DNA of 64,000 nt. It comes from Geobacillus icigianus. Its GTDB lineage: Bacteria > Bacillota > Bacilli > Bacillales > Anoxybacillaceae. Shown here in pieces: positions 16,615-25,272 of the stretch. Position 1 is the stretch's first letter; the number at the start of each line of letters is the position of its first letter. The translations under genes were made by a program, and so were the position numbers. The stretch lies in contig NZ_JPYA01000083.1 in the NCBI RefSeq assembly GCF_000750005.1, positions 1 through 64,000 of the forward strand. The letters run 5' to 3'. The notes under the pieces were generated by a model that saw nothing but the letters and a program-made list of their open reading frames with translations, did no database searches and was not told the origin of the DNA.

Positions 16615-17625
16615 ATGGGCAAGCGTATTCGGCGGTTCGCCATCGTCTGTGCAGCCGGCTTGTTTCTGCTCGGCGGCTGTGGCCGAGCAAAGGAAACAGG
16701 GAGCGGCCAAGGAAACGGGGAAGGCGGAGGACAGAAGGAAAAAACGTACAAAATCGGCGTGACGCAAATCGTGGAGCATCCGTCGCTCGATGCGGCGCGC
16801 AAAGGATTCCAGCAAGCGTTAAAAGACAAGGGGCTGTCCGTTACGTATGACGTGCAAATCGCCCAAGGCGATCAAAGCACCAACCAAACGATCGCCAACA
16901 ATTTTGTCTCCGATGGCGTGGACTTGATCTTTGCCAACTCAACCCCAAGCGCGCAGGCTGCGCTCAATGCGACGAAAGACATTCCCATCGTCTTTACATC
17001 GGTATCCGATCCGGTTGGCGCCCAGCTCGTGCAATCGATGGAACAGCCGGGCGGCAATGTCACAGGAACGACGGATACCCACCCTGACGCGATTCCGAAA
17101 ACGGTGCAGTTTATTGACAAGTATGTGCAAGGCCATCGCGTCGGCATGGTGTACAACGCCGGCGAACAAAATTCGGTCGCCCAAGTCGAGCAAGTTAAAA
17201 AAGCGATGGAAGGGACGGATTTGCAGATCGTGCCCGCATCGGTATCCACGTCCGCGGAAGTGAAGCAGGCGGCTGAATCGCTGGTCGGCAAGGTCGACTG
17301 TTTTTACATCATTACGGATAACACGGTTGTGTCGGCGCTCGAATCGGTCATTCAAGTCGCCAATGAACACGACATCCCGCTGTTCGTCGGCGAGCTTGAT
17401 TCTGTCAAACGCGGTGGGTTTGCCGCCTATGGCTTTGACTATTACGACATCGGATATGAAGCCGGGGAAATGGCGGCGCAAATTTTGCAAGACGGCAAAA
17501 AGCCGTCCGAGCTTCCAGTGCAGTATCCGAAAAAGCTGAAGCTGGTCATCAACAAAAAAGCGGCCCAAGAAATGGGGATTAAACTCAATCCGGAATGGGA
17601 TTCGATCGCGGAATACATTGAATAA
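16615..17625 (+). CDS. ABC transporter substrate-binding lipoprotein (TrpX-like, ABC_sub_bind family)
   Basis: Extracytoplasmic binding protein of 336 aa, anchored by lipid at Cys22 in the lipobox LLGGC after a basic signal start (MGKRIRR). A Gly/Glu-rich linker follows, then the binding fold of the Peripla_BP/ABC_sub_bind type: KTYKIGVTQIVEHPSLDAARKGF, TIANNFVSDGVDLIFANSTPSAQ, PIVFTSVSDPVGAQLV, GNVTGTTD. Such proteins with this permease and ATPase type are predicted or known importers of tryptophan or other aromatic amino acids in Firmicutes (TrpXYZ). The substrate here is inference. A hairpin between this gene and the permease could give the extra binding protein usually needed. Confidence 0.85.
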   Translation: MGKRIRRFAIVCAAGLFLLGGCGRAKETGSGQGNGEGGGQKEKTYKIGVTQIVEHPSLDAARKGFQQALKDKGLSVTYDVQIAQGDQSTNQTIANNFVSDGVDLIFANSTPSAQAALNATKDIPIVFTSVSDPVGAQLVQSMEQPGGNVTGTTDTHPDAIPKTVQFIDKYVQGHRVGMVYNAGEQNSVAQVEQVKKAMEGTDLQIVPASVSTSAEVKQAAESLVGKVDCFYIITDNTVVSALESVIQVANEHDIPLFVGELDSVKRGGFAAYGFDYYDIGYEAGEMAAQILQDGKKPSELPVQYPKKLKLVINKKAAQEMGIKLNPEWDSIAEYIE

Positions 17626-17635
17626 ACGAGCGGCT

Positions 17636-17656
17636 TCCCCCTTCGACGAAGGGGGA
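17636..17656 (+). other. intercistronic hairpin between binding protein and permease genes
   Basis: TCCCCCTTCG pairs with CGAAGGGGGA around a tiny loop, with no U-tract. It may stabilise the upstream mRNA or attenuate read-through into the permease gene. Confidence 0.55.
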
Positions 17657-17673
17657 TTGCCGTCAAAAGGCGG

Positions 17674-18687
17674 GTGAATGGTGTGTGGACGGCCATGTTC
17701 AGTTCGGTGGAGGCCGGCTTGATTTACGCTGTGATGGCGCTTGGCGTCTATTTGTCGTTTCGCGTGTTGGACTTTCCCGATTTGACGGTTGACGGCAGCT
17801 TTGTCACCGGCGCATCGGTCGCCGCCGTGATGATCGTCAACGGAGCGAATCCGTTTGCCGCTTCGGCCGCGGCGCTATTGGCCGGATTTGCCGCCGGAGT
17901 CGTGACAGGACTTTTGCATACAAAAGGGAAGATCAATCCGCTCTTGTCAGGTATTTTAATGATGATCGCGTTGTATTCGATCAATTTGCGCATCATGGGA
18001 AAATCAAATATTCCGCTCCTTCAAGAGGAGACGGTCATCAAGCAAATGACAGCCGCTTGGCAGCAGGCCGGATGGGATGATGTGCTCAACCGAGCCGTTT
18101 CCTTCACAGGATTCGCGCCGCGAACGTGGGCGGTGCTCGTGGCGATGGCGGCGGTGGCGGTCGTGGTAAAAGGAATGGTGGACTGGTTGTTGAAAACGGA
18201 GTTGGGCATTGCCATGCGGGCCACGGGGGACAATCAGCCGATGGTGGCGAGCTTTTCCGCCAATACGGACGGCCTCATCATCTTCGGGCTTGGGCTGTCG
18301 AATGCGCTTGTCGCTTTTTCCGGGGCGCTCGTCGCCCAGTACGGAGGATTTAGCGACATCGGCATGGGAATTGGCATGATTGTCATCGGGTTAGCTTCCG
18401 TCATTATCGGCGAGGCGCTGTTTGGCGCTCACTCCGTTGTTCGGGCGACGTGGGCAGTGATCGGCGGGGCCATCGTCTATCGCCTGATTTTGGCGCTCGC
18501 TTTGCGGGTCGAGTTTTTGGAGACGAGCGATGTGAAGCTGATTACCGCTCTCATTGTCATGGCGGCCCTCATCGTGCCCAACCTCTGGGCGGCCCAAAAA
18601 GAAAAGCGGAGAAAAAGACGAAAAGCCGAGCAGCTGGAGAGGGGGGAGGCTGTTGCTGGAGCTGAAACGAATTACAAAAGTGTTTAA
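17674..18687 (+). CDS. ABC transporter permease (TrpY-like, BPD_transp_2 family)
   Basis: Inner-membrane subunit of 337 aa with about eight or nine hydrophobic segments (for example AGLIYAVMALGVYLSF, NPLLSGILMMIALYSIN, GMIVIGLASVIIGEALFG). The block ALGVYLSFRVLDFPDLTVDGSF is typical of LivH/branched-chain-type permeases used by TrpXYZ systems. The GTG start at 17674 is tentative because AAAAGGCGG is rather close; GTG 17683 and ATG 17695 are alternatives. The C-terminal tail is highly charged. Its last 35 bp overlap the ATPase gene. Confidence 0.85.
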   Translation: MNGVWTAMFSSVEAGLIYAVMALGVYLSFRVLDFPDLTVDGSFVTGASVAAVMIVNGANPFAASAAALLAGFAAGVVTGLLHTKGKINPLLSGILMMIALYSINLRIMGKSNIPLLQEETVIKQMTAAWQQAGWDDVLNRAVSFTGFAPRTWAVLVAMAAVAVVVKGMVDWLLKTELGIAMRATGDNQPMVASFSANTDGLIIFGLGLSNALVAFSGALVAQYGGFSDIGMGIGMIVIGLASVIIGEALFGAHSVVRATWAVIGGAIVYRLILALALRVEFLETSDVKLITALIVMAALIVPNLWAAQKEKRRKRRKAEQLERGEAVAGAETNYKSV

Positions 18688-19450
18688 CGAAGGAACGGCC
18701 GATGAAAAAATCGCTTTAGGCGGCATCGACTTGACGCTTTCCCCCGGTGATTTCGTCACGGTCATCGGCAGCAACGGCGCCGGGAAATCGACGCTGATGA
18801 ACATCATTTCCGGACGGCTGTCTCCCGACACGGGGGAAGTATGGATCAACGGCCGCAATGTGACATCGCTTAAGGAACATGCGCGCGCCCGTTATATCGG
18901 CCGTGTTTTCCAAGACCCGATGGCCGGCACCGCCCCGCATATGACGATTGAGGAAAATCTTGCCCTCGCTTACAACCGGACGAAGCGGCGCACGCTCCGG
19001 TTCGGGGTGACGAAGCAAAAGCGCGAGTGGTTTCGCGAGACGTTGCGAACGCTTCATTTAGGGCTAGAGGATCGGCTGACAGCGAAAGTCGGACTGCTTT
19101 CCGGCGGCGAGCGGCAGGCGCTCTCGTTATTGATGGCGACGTTTACTAAGCCTGATGTGCTTCTTCTTGATGAACATACGGCTGCTCTCGACCCGGCGCG
19201 CGCTGAGCTCGTCACTGAATTGACGAAGGAAATCGTCGCCAAACACCGTTTGACGACGCTGATGGTGACGCATAACATGGAGCAGGCGATTCGCCTTGGC
19301 AACCGGCTCATTATGATGGACGGCGGACAAATCATCTTTGCCGCCGAAGGAAAGGAAAAGGAGGAGCTGACCGTCGAACGGCTGCTTGCTGAATTTCAAC
19401 GCATTCGCGGCAGTCAATTTGCGAGCGATCGCGCGGTCCTCAGCCAATAG
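18653..19450 (+). CDS. ABC transporter ATP-binding protein (TrpZ-like)
   Basis: ATPase of 265 aa that powers the import system. Walker A GSNGAGKST near residue 40, Q-loop in VFQDPMAG, signature LLSGGERQALSLL and Walker B VLLLDEHTAALDP are all present; the switch histidine is in MVTHNMEQA. A TTG start at 18653 is chosen because GGGGGAGGC lies at correct distance and the product MLELKRITKVF starts like its family; no ATG is close. The overlap with the permease gene implies translational coupling. A good terminator follows at once. Confidence 0.88.
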   Translation: MLELKRITKVFNEGTADEKIALGGIDLTLSPGDFVTVIGSNGAGKSTLMNIISGRLSPDTGEVWINGRNVTSLKEHARARYIGRVFQDPMAGTAPHMTIEENLALAYNRTKRRTLRFGVTKQKREWFRETLRTLHLGLEDRLTAKVGLLSGGERQALSLLMATFTKPDVLLLDEHTAALDPARAELVTELTKEIVAKHRLTTLMVTHNMEQAIRLGNRLIMMDGGQIIFAAEGKEKEELTVERLLAEFQRIRGSQFASDRAVLSQ

Positions 19451-19455
19451 ACGAG

Positions 19456-19496
19456 GCGAGGTGCCCCGAACGAGAGGAGCGGGACACCTCGCTTTT
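19456..19496 (+). terminator. terminator of the TrpXYZ-type operon
   Basis: GCGAGGTGCCCCG (from 19456) and CGGGACACCTCGC (ending 19492) form a long stem with small mismatches, followed by TTTT. Confidence 0.85.
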
Positions 19497-19510
19497 CATT
19501 GGTGGGCCCG

Positions 19511-20374
19511 CTAGGCGTTGCGCGCGGCCGGCTGCGTTGCCGTTTGGTAGGCGGCTTGCAACGATTGGGTGACGGCTCCCGGCTGGCCGCTGCCGATCGT
19601 GGTGTCGTCCACTTGGATAATCGGAATAATGGATGAGGTGGTGCTCGTTAAAAACAGCTCATCGGCTTGGGCGAGGTCGTGGACCGAAAACGCTTCTTCC
19701 ATGAACGGGATGCCAAGCTCTCCGCAAAACTGCTTCACTTTCGTGCGGACGATGCCGTTTAAAATCCGCTCGGTGGCAGGATGGGTATATACCGTCCCAG
19801 CTTTGACGAGAAAAATGTTCGACGAACTTCCTTCCGTGACGATGCCATCGCGGTGGAGAATCGCTTCGAATGCCCCGCGCTCGACCGCTTCTTGCTTGGC
19901 CAGCACGTTTGGCAACAAGTTCAAGCTTTTAATATAGCAATACTCCCAGCGGACATCCTTGGTCACAATGACGCGCACGCCACGCGTCATTTCGTTTCTT
20001 TTCCGCGCCATCGGCTCGATGTAGGCATACAAGTTCGGACGGTTTTCCGCCGGAAAAGCATGGGCGCGGGGAAAGCTTCCGCGCGTCACTTGCAAATATA
20101 AAATGGCATCTTCGTGCACATCGTTCAAGCGGCGGAGCTCCTCGAGCCGCGCGGCCAGCTCTTCGGGAGCGAACGGGACAGACAGGCGAATAGCGGCCGC
20201 CGAACGATACAGACGATCGAGATGTTCTTCTAACCAGATGTACGTTCCATTGTATAGGCGCACGACTTCGTAGACGCCATCGCCGAACTGCAAGCCGCGC
20301 TCTTCCATCGGATACGTCACCTGCTCATAGCGGAGAACGCCGCGTTCGGTCAATACGTACGGTTTTACTGACAC
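19511..20374 (-). CDS. dat: D-amino-acid aminotransferase
   Basis: PLP-dependent fold-type IV transaminase of 287 aa that makes D-alanine or D-glutamate for the cell wall. Visible are ERGLQFGDGVYEVVRLY near the N-terminus, the PLP lysine in IKSLNLLPNVLAKQEA, and EAILHRDGIVTEGSSSNIF, HPATERILNGIVR and FLTSTTSSIIP of the cofactor pocket. These match Dat better than branched-chain transaminases. GTG 20374 with GGAG upstream gives the family-like start; an open frame extends to ATG 20404. It stands alone, convergent with the ABC operon. Confidence 0.92.
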   Translation of the reverse strand: MSVKPYVLTERGVLRYEQVTYPMEERGLQFGDGVYEVVRLYNGTYIWLEEHLDRLYRSAAAIRLSVPFAPEELAARLEELRRLNDVHEDAILYLQVTRGSFPRAHAFPAENRPNLYAYIEPMARKRNEMTRGVRVIVTKDVRWEYCYIKSLNLLPNVLAKQEAVERGAFEAILHRDGIVTEGSSSNIFLVKAGTVYTHPATERILNGIVRTKVKQFCGELGIPFMEEAFSVHDLAQADELFLTSTTSSIIPIIQVDDTTIGSGQPGAVTQSLQAAYQTATQPAARNA

Positions 20375-20477
20375 AATAGCCCACTCCTTTTCAATTGCGC
20401 ACATAATGAACCAATTCGATTATATCATAGATGGATTTTCTCCCCTACTCCCGCTTTGTGCCAAAGCGGGAGTTTCC

Positions 20478-20615
20478 TAGGAGGCTGGTGATTTAGTGCA
20501 AAAACGACTGATTCCACTCATTTCTCAATTAGAGAAACTTGGTAGAATCCGCTTTCTTTTTTGAATGAAAATGCCGCCGATCGGGGTGTGACAGCGGCTT
20601 TTCACCGGCTTTCTA
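20478..20615 (+). repeat. R2 element copy F (138 bp, divergent interior)
   Basis: Terminal inverted repeats TAGGAGGCTGGTGA (20478-20491) and TCACCGGCTTTCTA (20602-20615). The interior differs strongly from copies A and B but keeps a TTAGAGAAAC core. It lies between the divergent dat and azlC genes. Confidence 0.7.
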
Positions 20616-20714
20616 GTTAAGAGGATAAAAGAATTGACCTATGTTCGGGTTGCGAAATGACAGCGATTTTTAGACAATAAACATATGAAACTAGCGAAAC
20701 AGGGGAATGGATGG

Positions 20715-21431
20715 ATGGAAACGACATGGACGGCCGGGAAAATGGCGCCGTTTCGCCAAGGGGTGCAGGCGGGGGTGGCGATCGCCATCGGCTATATGCC
20801 GATCGCGCTGACATTTGGCCTGCTCGCTAAGACGACCGGGCTGACGCTCGCAGAAACGGTGCTGATGAGCGTCGTTGTTTTTGCCGGCGCCTCGCAATAT
20901 ATTGCCCTCAGCTTGCTTTCCGTCGGTACCGGCATATTTGAAATCATTTTAACAACATTTGTTTTAAACCTTCGCCATTTTTTAATGTCCGCTTCGCTCA
21001 ACGAAAAAGCGGAGGCGGATGCGCTTTGGAAAAAGGCGCTGTATGCGTTTGGCATCACCGATGAAACGTTTTCCGTTGCGGCCATGAAAGAGGGGACGGT
21101 CAGCGCTTCGTATATGTTTGGGTTGATCATGATGGCGTACGGCAGCTGGGTCGTCAACTCCGGCATCGGTTATGCTGTCGGGGCGAGTTTGCCGGAAAGC
21201 TTACAAGAGAGCATGTCGGTCGCTTTGTACGCCATGTTTATCGGCTTGCTCGTCCCAGCGCTGAAAAAGGAGCGGAAAACGGTATGGCTGGCAGGATTAG
21301 CGGCCGTGTTCAACTCGCTCGGCACGCTTGTCTTTCACCTGTCTAAAGGCTGGTCGATCGTGCTGGCGACGCTTCTTTCCGCAGTCGTCGTCGAGTGGCT
21401 GGCGAAGAAGGGGGAGAATGAGGATGAATAA
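20715..21431 (+). CDS. azlC: AzlC-type branched-chain amino acid exporter, large subunit
   Basis: Membrane protein of 238 aa that, with AzlD, exports branched-chain amino acids or their analogues. About six hydrophobic segments; GVQAGVAIAIGYMPIALTFGLLA is the family hallmark at the start, followed by FAGASQYIALSLL and LNLRHFLMSASL. ATG 20715 is preferred over ATG 20685 because AGGGG is then about 9 nt upstream. Overlaps azlD by 8 bp. Unlike B. subtilis azlBCD, no AzlB or Lrp-type regulator is adjacent. Confidence 0.9.
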   Translation: METTWTAGKMAPFRQGVQAGVAIAIGYMPIALTFGLLAKTTGLTLAETVLMSVVVFAGASQYIALSLLSVGTGIFEIILTTFVLNLRHFLMSASLNEKAEADALWKKALYAFGITDETFSVAAMKEGTVSASYMFGLIMMAYGSWVVNSGIGYAVGASLPESLQESMSVALYAMFIGLLVPALKKERKTVWLAGLAAVFNSLGTLVFHLSKGWSIVLATLLSAVVVEWLAKKGENEDE

Positions 21432-21729
21432 CGCGATCGTTTGGATGATTCTCGGCATGGGGATCGTCACGTATTTGCCGCGCATGTTGCCGTTCGTGCT
21501 GTTTGGGCGCGTCGAGCTGCCGCCGTTTTGGCAAGGGGTGCTGAAAAATGTGCCGTATGCTGCACTTGGCGCGCTGATTATCCCTGATATTTTTTTCATT
21601 CAAGACGACGTTCTTTTTGGGGTGATCGGTTTTGCGGCGGCGGTGACGGCCGCTTGGCTCGGTGCGAATGTTATTGTTGTCGTGCTTGCGGCGGTTGTCG
21701 TGCTTAGTTGCTATTCGATGTTGATGTGA
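21424..21729 (+). CDS. azlD: AzlD-type small subunit of branched-chain amino acid exporter
   Basis: A 101-aa protein with about three to four hydrophobic helices, beginning NNAIVWMILGMGIVTYLPRMLPFVLFG and continuing with LKNVPYAALGALIIPDIFF, typical of the AzlD family. ATG 21424 lies in the last codons of azlC, preceded by a GGGGGAGAATGAGG stretch, so the two are translationally coupled. A terminator follows 20 bp after the stop. Confidence 0.92.
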   Translation: MNNAIVWMILGMGIVTYLPRMLPFVLFGRVELPPFWQGVLKNVPYAALGALIIPDIFFIQDDVLFGVIGFAAAVTAAWLGANVIVVVLAAVVVLSCYSMLM

Positions 21730-21747
21730 AAGGTTCGGCGTTCAATG

Positions 21748-21778
21748 AAAAAAGGGCAGACAATGCCCTCTTTTTTTT
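21748..21778 (+). terminator. terminator of azlCD
   Basis: AAAAAAGGGCA pairs with TGCCCT and following T residues; stem from 21748, T-run to 21778. The A-rich left side may also stop the convergent SCO1-like transcript. Confidence 0.88.
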
Positions 21779-21795
21779 ATACCTGTACAAAATCG

Positions 21796-22389
21796 TTATG
21801 ACAATTCATCCATAATCGTTTCGTACACATCATCAACACGAAATCGTGACGCTCCCCCCATGTCGATCTGTTCGATGACCCGTCCGTCGCGATTGAGCAA
21901 GTAAGCGAGCGACGTATGCACCATCATGCCGTTTCCCGGGTCACGGTATTGGAAGTGGAAAGCGTCCGCCGTCGCTTTTGTCGTCGCTTCACTGCCGCGC
22001 AAAAACACCCATCCTTGCCCATCGCCAGTTACGCCAAATGCATTTGCGTATGCTTGCAGTTTTTCTTTTGTGTCGCGCGCCGGGTCGATAGTGATCGTGA
22101 CGAATTCCACATCGCGCCCGAACACTCCGGCTTTTTGCAGCCGGTCGCGCAGTTTGGCCATTTGCATCGTCGTATTCGGGCAAATATCCGGGCAGTTCGT
22201 ATAGATGAATTCGATGAGTCGAACTTTGGGCGGCAAGCCGTCAAAGGAATAAGGAGCTCCCCACGCCGTTTCCATCGTCACGTTCTTCGGCAGGCTTATT
22301 GAAGCTGGTTGGTAGACCGTGAAATAGATAATGCCAACACCGATGCCAATAAGCAAGAGGCTGGCGACAATGATATATAGTTTTTTCAT
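21796..22389 (-). CDS. SCO1/SenC family copper-binding protein (cytochrome oxidase assembly)
   Basis: Thioredoxin-fold protein of 197 aa, tethered outside the membrane by one N-terminal helix (LYIIVASLLLIGIGVGIIYF). The copper site is formed by CPDICP (Cys-x3-Cys) in YTNCPDICPNTT and a distant histidine in MMVHTSLAYL. Such proteins deliver copper to the CuA centre of cytochrome oxidase; B. subtilis BsSco (YpmQ) is the model. Two consecutive ATG codons (22392, 22389) follow GGGAGG; the second has better spacing. Monocistronic and convergent with azlCD. Confidence 0.92.
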   Translation of the reverse strand: MKKLYIIVASLLLIGIGVGIIYFTVYQPASISLPKNVTMETAWGAPYSFDGLPPKVRLIEFIYTNCPDICPNTTMQMAKLRDRLQKAGVFGRDVEFVTITIDPARDTKEKLQAYANAFGVTGDGQGWVFLRGSEATTKATADAFHFQYRDPGNGMMVHTSLAYLLNRDGRVIEQIDMGGASRFRVDDVYETIMDELS

Positions 22390-22500
22390 CATGATCCTCC
22401 CTTCATGATCGATCATACCAAAACGAGGAGCGACAAAAACACCATGTTTATGAACATTGTGCGTCTATTTTCCTAATGAAAAAAATTTTGCAAAAAAGGA

Positions 22501-22528
22501 TTGCATTTTTCTAGTTCTGTTATATAAT
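22501..22528 (+). promoter_or_regulatory. sigma-A promoter of isocitrate lyase gene
   Basis: TTGCAT at 22501-22506, 16-bp spacer, TATAAT at 22523-22528, about 50 bp before the start codon. Confidence 0.7.
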
Positions 22529-22580
22529 AATGTTGTAAATAAATATATGTATTATAACAAAAAGAATGGGGGAAAGGAAA

Positions 22581-23867
22581 ATGGCGTCATTTGCTGAACG
22601 TGTTCGTCAATTGGAGGAAAGCTGGAAAAACGAGGAGCGCTGGAAAGGAATTGTCCGTCCGTACAGCGCGGAAGATGTCATTAAGTTGCGCGGCTCGCTT
22701 GATATTGAGCATACGCTCGCTCGGCGCGGAGCGGAGAAGTTATGGCAGCTGTTAAATACGGAAGATTACGTTCATGCGCTCGGCGCGCTGACCGGCAATC
22801 AAGCGGTGCAACAGGTGAAAGCGGGGCTGAAAGCCATTTACTTAAGCGGCTGGCAGGTGGCGGCCGATGCCAACCTCGCCGGGCATATGTATCCGGACCA
22901 AAGCTTGTATCCGTCCAACAGCGTTCCGCACGTTGTGAAACGCATTAACCAAGCATTGCAGCGCGCAGATCAAATTCAATATTTGGAAGGCAGCGGCGAT
23001 ATCGATTATTTCGTGCCGATCGTTGCCGATGCCGAGGCTGGGTTCGGCGGCCAGCTGAACGTGTTTGAGCTCATGAAAGCGATGATTGAGGCGGGAGCGG
23101 CTGGCGTCCACTTTGAGGATCAGTTGTCATCGGAGAAAAAATGCGGCCATTTAGGGGGCAAAGTGCTGTTGCCGACGCAAACGGCGGTGCGTAACTTGAT
23201 TGCGGCGCGGCTTGCCGCTGACGTCATGGGTGTCCCGACGGTGCTGATCGCCCGCACCGATGCCAATGCCGCCGATTTGATCACAAGCGACATCGACCCG
23301 CGCGATCAAGAATTTATTACCGGCGAGCGGACGACGGAAGGGTTTTACCGCACGAGAGCTGGTCTCGATCAGGCCATCGCTCGCGGTTTGGCCTATGCGC
23401 CGTATGCGGATCTCATTTGGTGCGAAACGAGCGAACCGAACTTGGAGGAAGCACGGCAGTTTGCCGAAGCCATTCACGAGAAGTTCCCGGGCAAGCTGTT
23501 GGCGTACAACTGCTCGCCATCATTCAACTGGAAGAAAAAGCTGGATGATGAAACGATTGCGAAGTTCCAGCAAGAGCTTGGGAAAATGGGATACAAATTC
23601 CAGTTCGTCACTTTGGCCGGGTTCCATGCCCTCAACTATAGCATGTTCGAACTGGCGCGCGGTTACAAGGAGCGCGGCATGGCGGCGTACGCTGAGCTGC
23701 AGCAAGCCGAGTTTGCCGCTGAGAAGTACGGGTATACGGCTACGCGCCATCAGCGCGAAGTCGGCACCGGCTATTTCGATGAAGTCGCCCAAGTCATCTC
23801 CGGCGGCCAGTCGTCGACCGTCGCGTTGAAAGGATCGACCGAGGAAGAACAGTTTACAAAGGCTTGA
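22581..23867 (+). CDS. aceA: isocitrate lyase
   Basis: First enzyme of the glyoxylate shunt, cleaving isocitrate to succinate and glyoxylate so that acetyl units can be used for growth. The 428-aa protein holds the catalytic block [12 protein letters not shown] (Cys188), metal and substrate residues in [10 protein letters not shown] and VHFEDQ, and the late motif [15 protein letters not shown] 22581 follows GGGGGAAAGGAA; an in-frame ATG at 22566 is less favoured. Malate synthase is not adjacent. The 3' end is followed directly by an R1 element with a strong hairpin. Confidence 0.97.
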   Translation: MASFAERVRQLEESWKNEERWKGIVRPYSAEDVIKLRGSLDIEHTLARRGAEKLWQLLNTEDYVHALGALTGNQAVQQVKAGLKAIYLSGWQVAADANLAGHMYPDQSLYPSNSVPHVVKRINQALQRADQIQYLEGSGDIDYFVPIVADAEAGFGGQLNVFELMKAMIEAGAAGVHFEDQLSSEKKCGHLGGKVLLPTQTAVRNLIAARLAADVMGVPTVLIARTDANAADLITSDIDPRDQEFITGERTTEGFYRTRAGLDQAIARGLAYAPYADLIWCETSEPNLEEARQFAEAIHEKFPGKLLAYNCSPSFNWKKKLDDETIAKFQQELGKMGYKFQFVTLAGFHALNYSMFELARGYKERGMAAYAELQQAEFAAEKYGYTATRHQREVGTGYFDEVAQVISGGQSSTVALKGSTEEEQFTKA

Positions 23868-23872
23868 ATGAA

Positions 23873-23983
23873 ACTGACCGAAACGGTTGTCTGCCTTCAA
23901 GATAGCATCGCATGAAACACAAAGCGATGCGCCGATCACTGCGAAAGAGGTTGTCCTGATCCTTCGGGACAACCTCATTTTTT
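23873..23983 (+). repeat. R1 dispersed element, copy 3
   Basis: Begins CTGACCGAAACGGTTGTCTG, with CCTTCAAGAT, a variant centre (GCATCGC...GCGATGC inverted repeat) and GCGAAAGAGG, and ends with the hairpin GAGGTTGTCC (23947-23956) and GGACAACCTC (23967-23976) plus T-run. It lies 5 bp after the aceA stop. Confidence 0.8.
23947..23983 (+). terminator. terminator of aceA, within R1 copy 3
   Basis: A 10-bp stem with a 10-nt loop, followed by ATTTTTTT. The clearest terminator among the R1 copies. Confidence 0.9.
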
Positions 23984-24053
23984 TGGTTTGGCTGCAAGTG
24001 CAGCGCATAAAAGGAAAAAGACGGCGCATGTTATATAGGTAGGAGGCGATGCG

Positions 24054-24248
24054 ATGAAAAAGGACAAAAGCGAGCTGCCGGAGGTAATGCCGGCGGAATT
24101 CCGCGTCAGCACCGATCTCCATTTTGAACAATGGGGAATGAATGAGGAAACGTACGCGGGCGACTCTGTCGGCGAACATACGGCGCTGGAACAAGCGAAT
24201 GAATATTTGGCGATGAAAGAAATCGGTCAAACGTTTGAAAACGCCTAA
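24054..24248 (+). CDS. small acidic hypothetical protein
   Basis: A 64-aa soluble protein with many acidic residues and no Cys. ATG 24054 has a very good ribosome binding site (GTAGGAGGCGATGCG) and a perfect terminator follows, so expression is well supported. Segment WGMNEETYAGDSVGEHTALEQ is mainly polar; the C-terminal half (QANEYLAMKEIGQTFENA) looks helical. Its place before comK is where B. subtilis has yhzC, but I cannot confirm homology and give no name. Confidence 0.7.
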   Translation: MKKDKSELPEVMPAEFRVSTDLHFEQWGMNEETYAGDSVGEHTALEQANEYLAMKEIGQTFENA

Positions 24249-24252
24249 ACCG

Positions 24253-24280
24253 ACCCATGACCAGCGTCATGGGTTTTTTC
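24253..24280 (+). terminator. rho-independent terminator
   Basis: ACCCATGAC (24253-24261) pairs with GTCATGGGT (24266-24274) around a 4-nt loop, then TTTTT. Confidence 0.92.
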
Positions 24281-24332
24281 ATTAACTTTGGTTCGTCATC
24301 AAAACGTGTACTTGACAGACAGTGAACTTCTC

Positions 24333-24474
24333 TAAGAGACCGATGATTTAAGGGGGCAAGCCACTGATCAAGCCCGTTTTTCAATCAAATAGAAAAGCCT
24401 CGTCGCATCAGGATCACCTTTCAAACGATCCCCCCATTGCTCAAAATAAACAACCATTTTTCACCAGCCTTCTA
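24333..24474 (-). repeat. R2 element copy C (142 bp, reverse)
   Basis: Ends TAAGAGACCGATGA (24333-24346) and TCACCAGCCTTCTA (24461-24474). On the minus strand it keeps GAGCAATGGGGGGATCG, GATCCTGATGCGAC and CTATTTGATTGAAAAACGGG. It lies between the small acidic gene and comK. Confidence 0.8.
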
Positions 24475-24659
24475 AACAGGTGTAGGCAAAAAATGATTGA
24501 TTTCCCCTGTTCTTTCGTAGATGCATAAGTTAAGATGTGTAATGAAAAAATCAAGTACAATTTTTGATGAAAAGTCTTAACTTTTTTCAAAATATAGAAA
24601 AATATAACTACTTGTGTTATGATAGAAAATAGCGAGCGAATAGGAAAGGAGATGGATCG

Positions 24660-25193
24660 ATGAAGATCAACGAGTTCATTGTCCTTGAACAGTTCATCGT
24701 CAGTCGATATACGATGGCGATTCTCCCCTACTTTTTGAACAGCGACGTGTATGCGAAAGTCATCGAGGAAGATGGTGAGTACATTGTGAAAAAAACGCCG
24801 ACCGATATCGTCAAACAGAGTTGTGATTATTATGGAAGTAGCTACCGGGGGAGGAAAGAGGGAACCAAGGCCATTATCGGCATCACCCATAAGGCGCCGA
24901 TCGCCATCGAACCGTCCAATGAAATTTACGTATTCCCAACCGCTTCTCCACGAGATTTCCGCTGCGTTTGGCTTTCGCACATGCACGTTTATCGATACGA
25001 GCCTGCCAAATATGAACAGACCATCGTGTATTTCCGCAACGGAAAAAGTGTCTCCCTCGATGTTTCCTGCAAGTCGTTTATCAATCAATTGCACCGGACC
25101 GCCCAACTGCGGACGAAGTTATCCGAACGGATGGAAGCGCGAGAACGCAAGCTCCAGTACATATTCCGCATGCAGCAGGAAAAACAGACGTAA
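24660..25193 (+). CDS. comK: competence transcription factor ComK
   Basis: Master activator of late competence genes for DNA uptake in Bacillus. The 177-aa protein shows ComK landmarks: TMAILPYF at the start, VKQSCDYYGSSYRGRKEGTKAIIGITHKAPI (compare the B. subtilis GSSYAGRKAGT block), PSNEIYVFPT, CVWLSHMHV and FINQLHRTAQLRTKL. It is shorter at the C-terminus than B. subtilis ComK (192 aa), where the ClpC/MecA degradation signal lies. ATG 24660 follows AAAGGAGATGG. No clean pair of AAAA-N5-TTTT ComK boxes was seen upstream, so autoactivation cannot be shown. Confidence 0.9.
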   Translation: MKINEFIVLEQFIVSRYTMAILPYFLNSDVYAKVIEEDGEYIVKKTPTDIVKQSCDYYGSSYRGRKEGTKAIIGITHKAPIAIEPSNEIYVFPTASPRDFRCVWLSHMHVYRYEPAKYEQTIVYFRNGKSVSLDVSCKSFINQLHRTAQLRTKLSERMEARERKLQYIFRMQQEKQT

Positions 25194-25272
25194 TTTTGCA
25201 AAGGTGAGTTCCAATTGGGCGCCTAGGGGTGTAAAATAGACATATAAACAGCATGTGAATGGGGAAAGATAC

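Noticed and set aside
24480..24660. ComK boxes upstream of comK
   Set aside because: AAAA and TTTT tracts exist, but none has the required 5-bp spacing in pairs.
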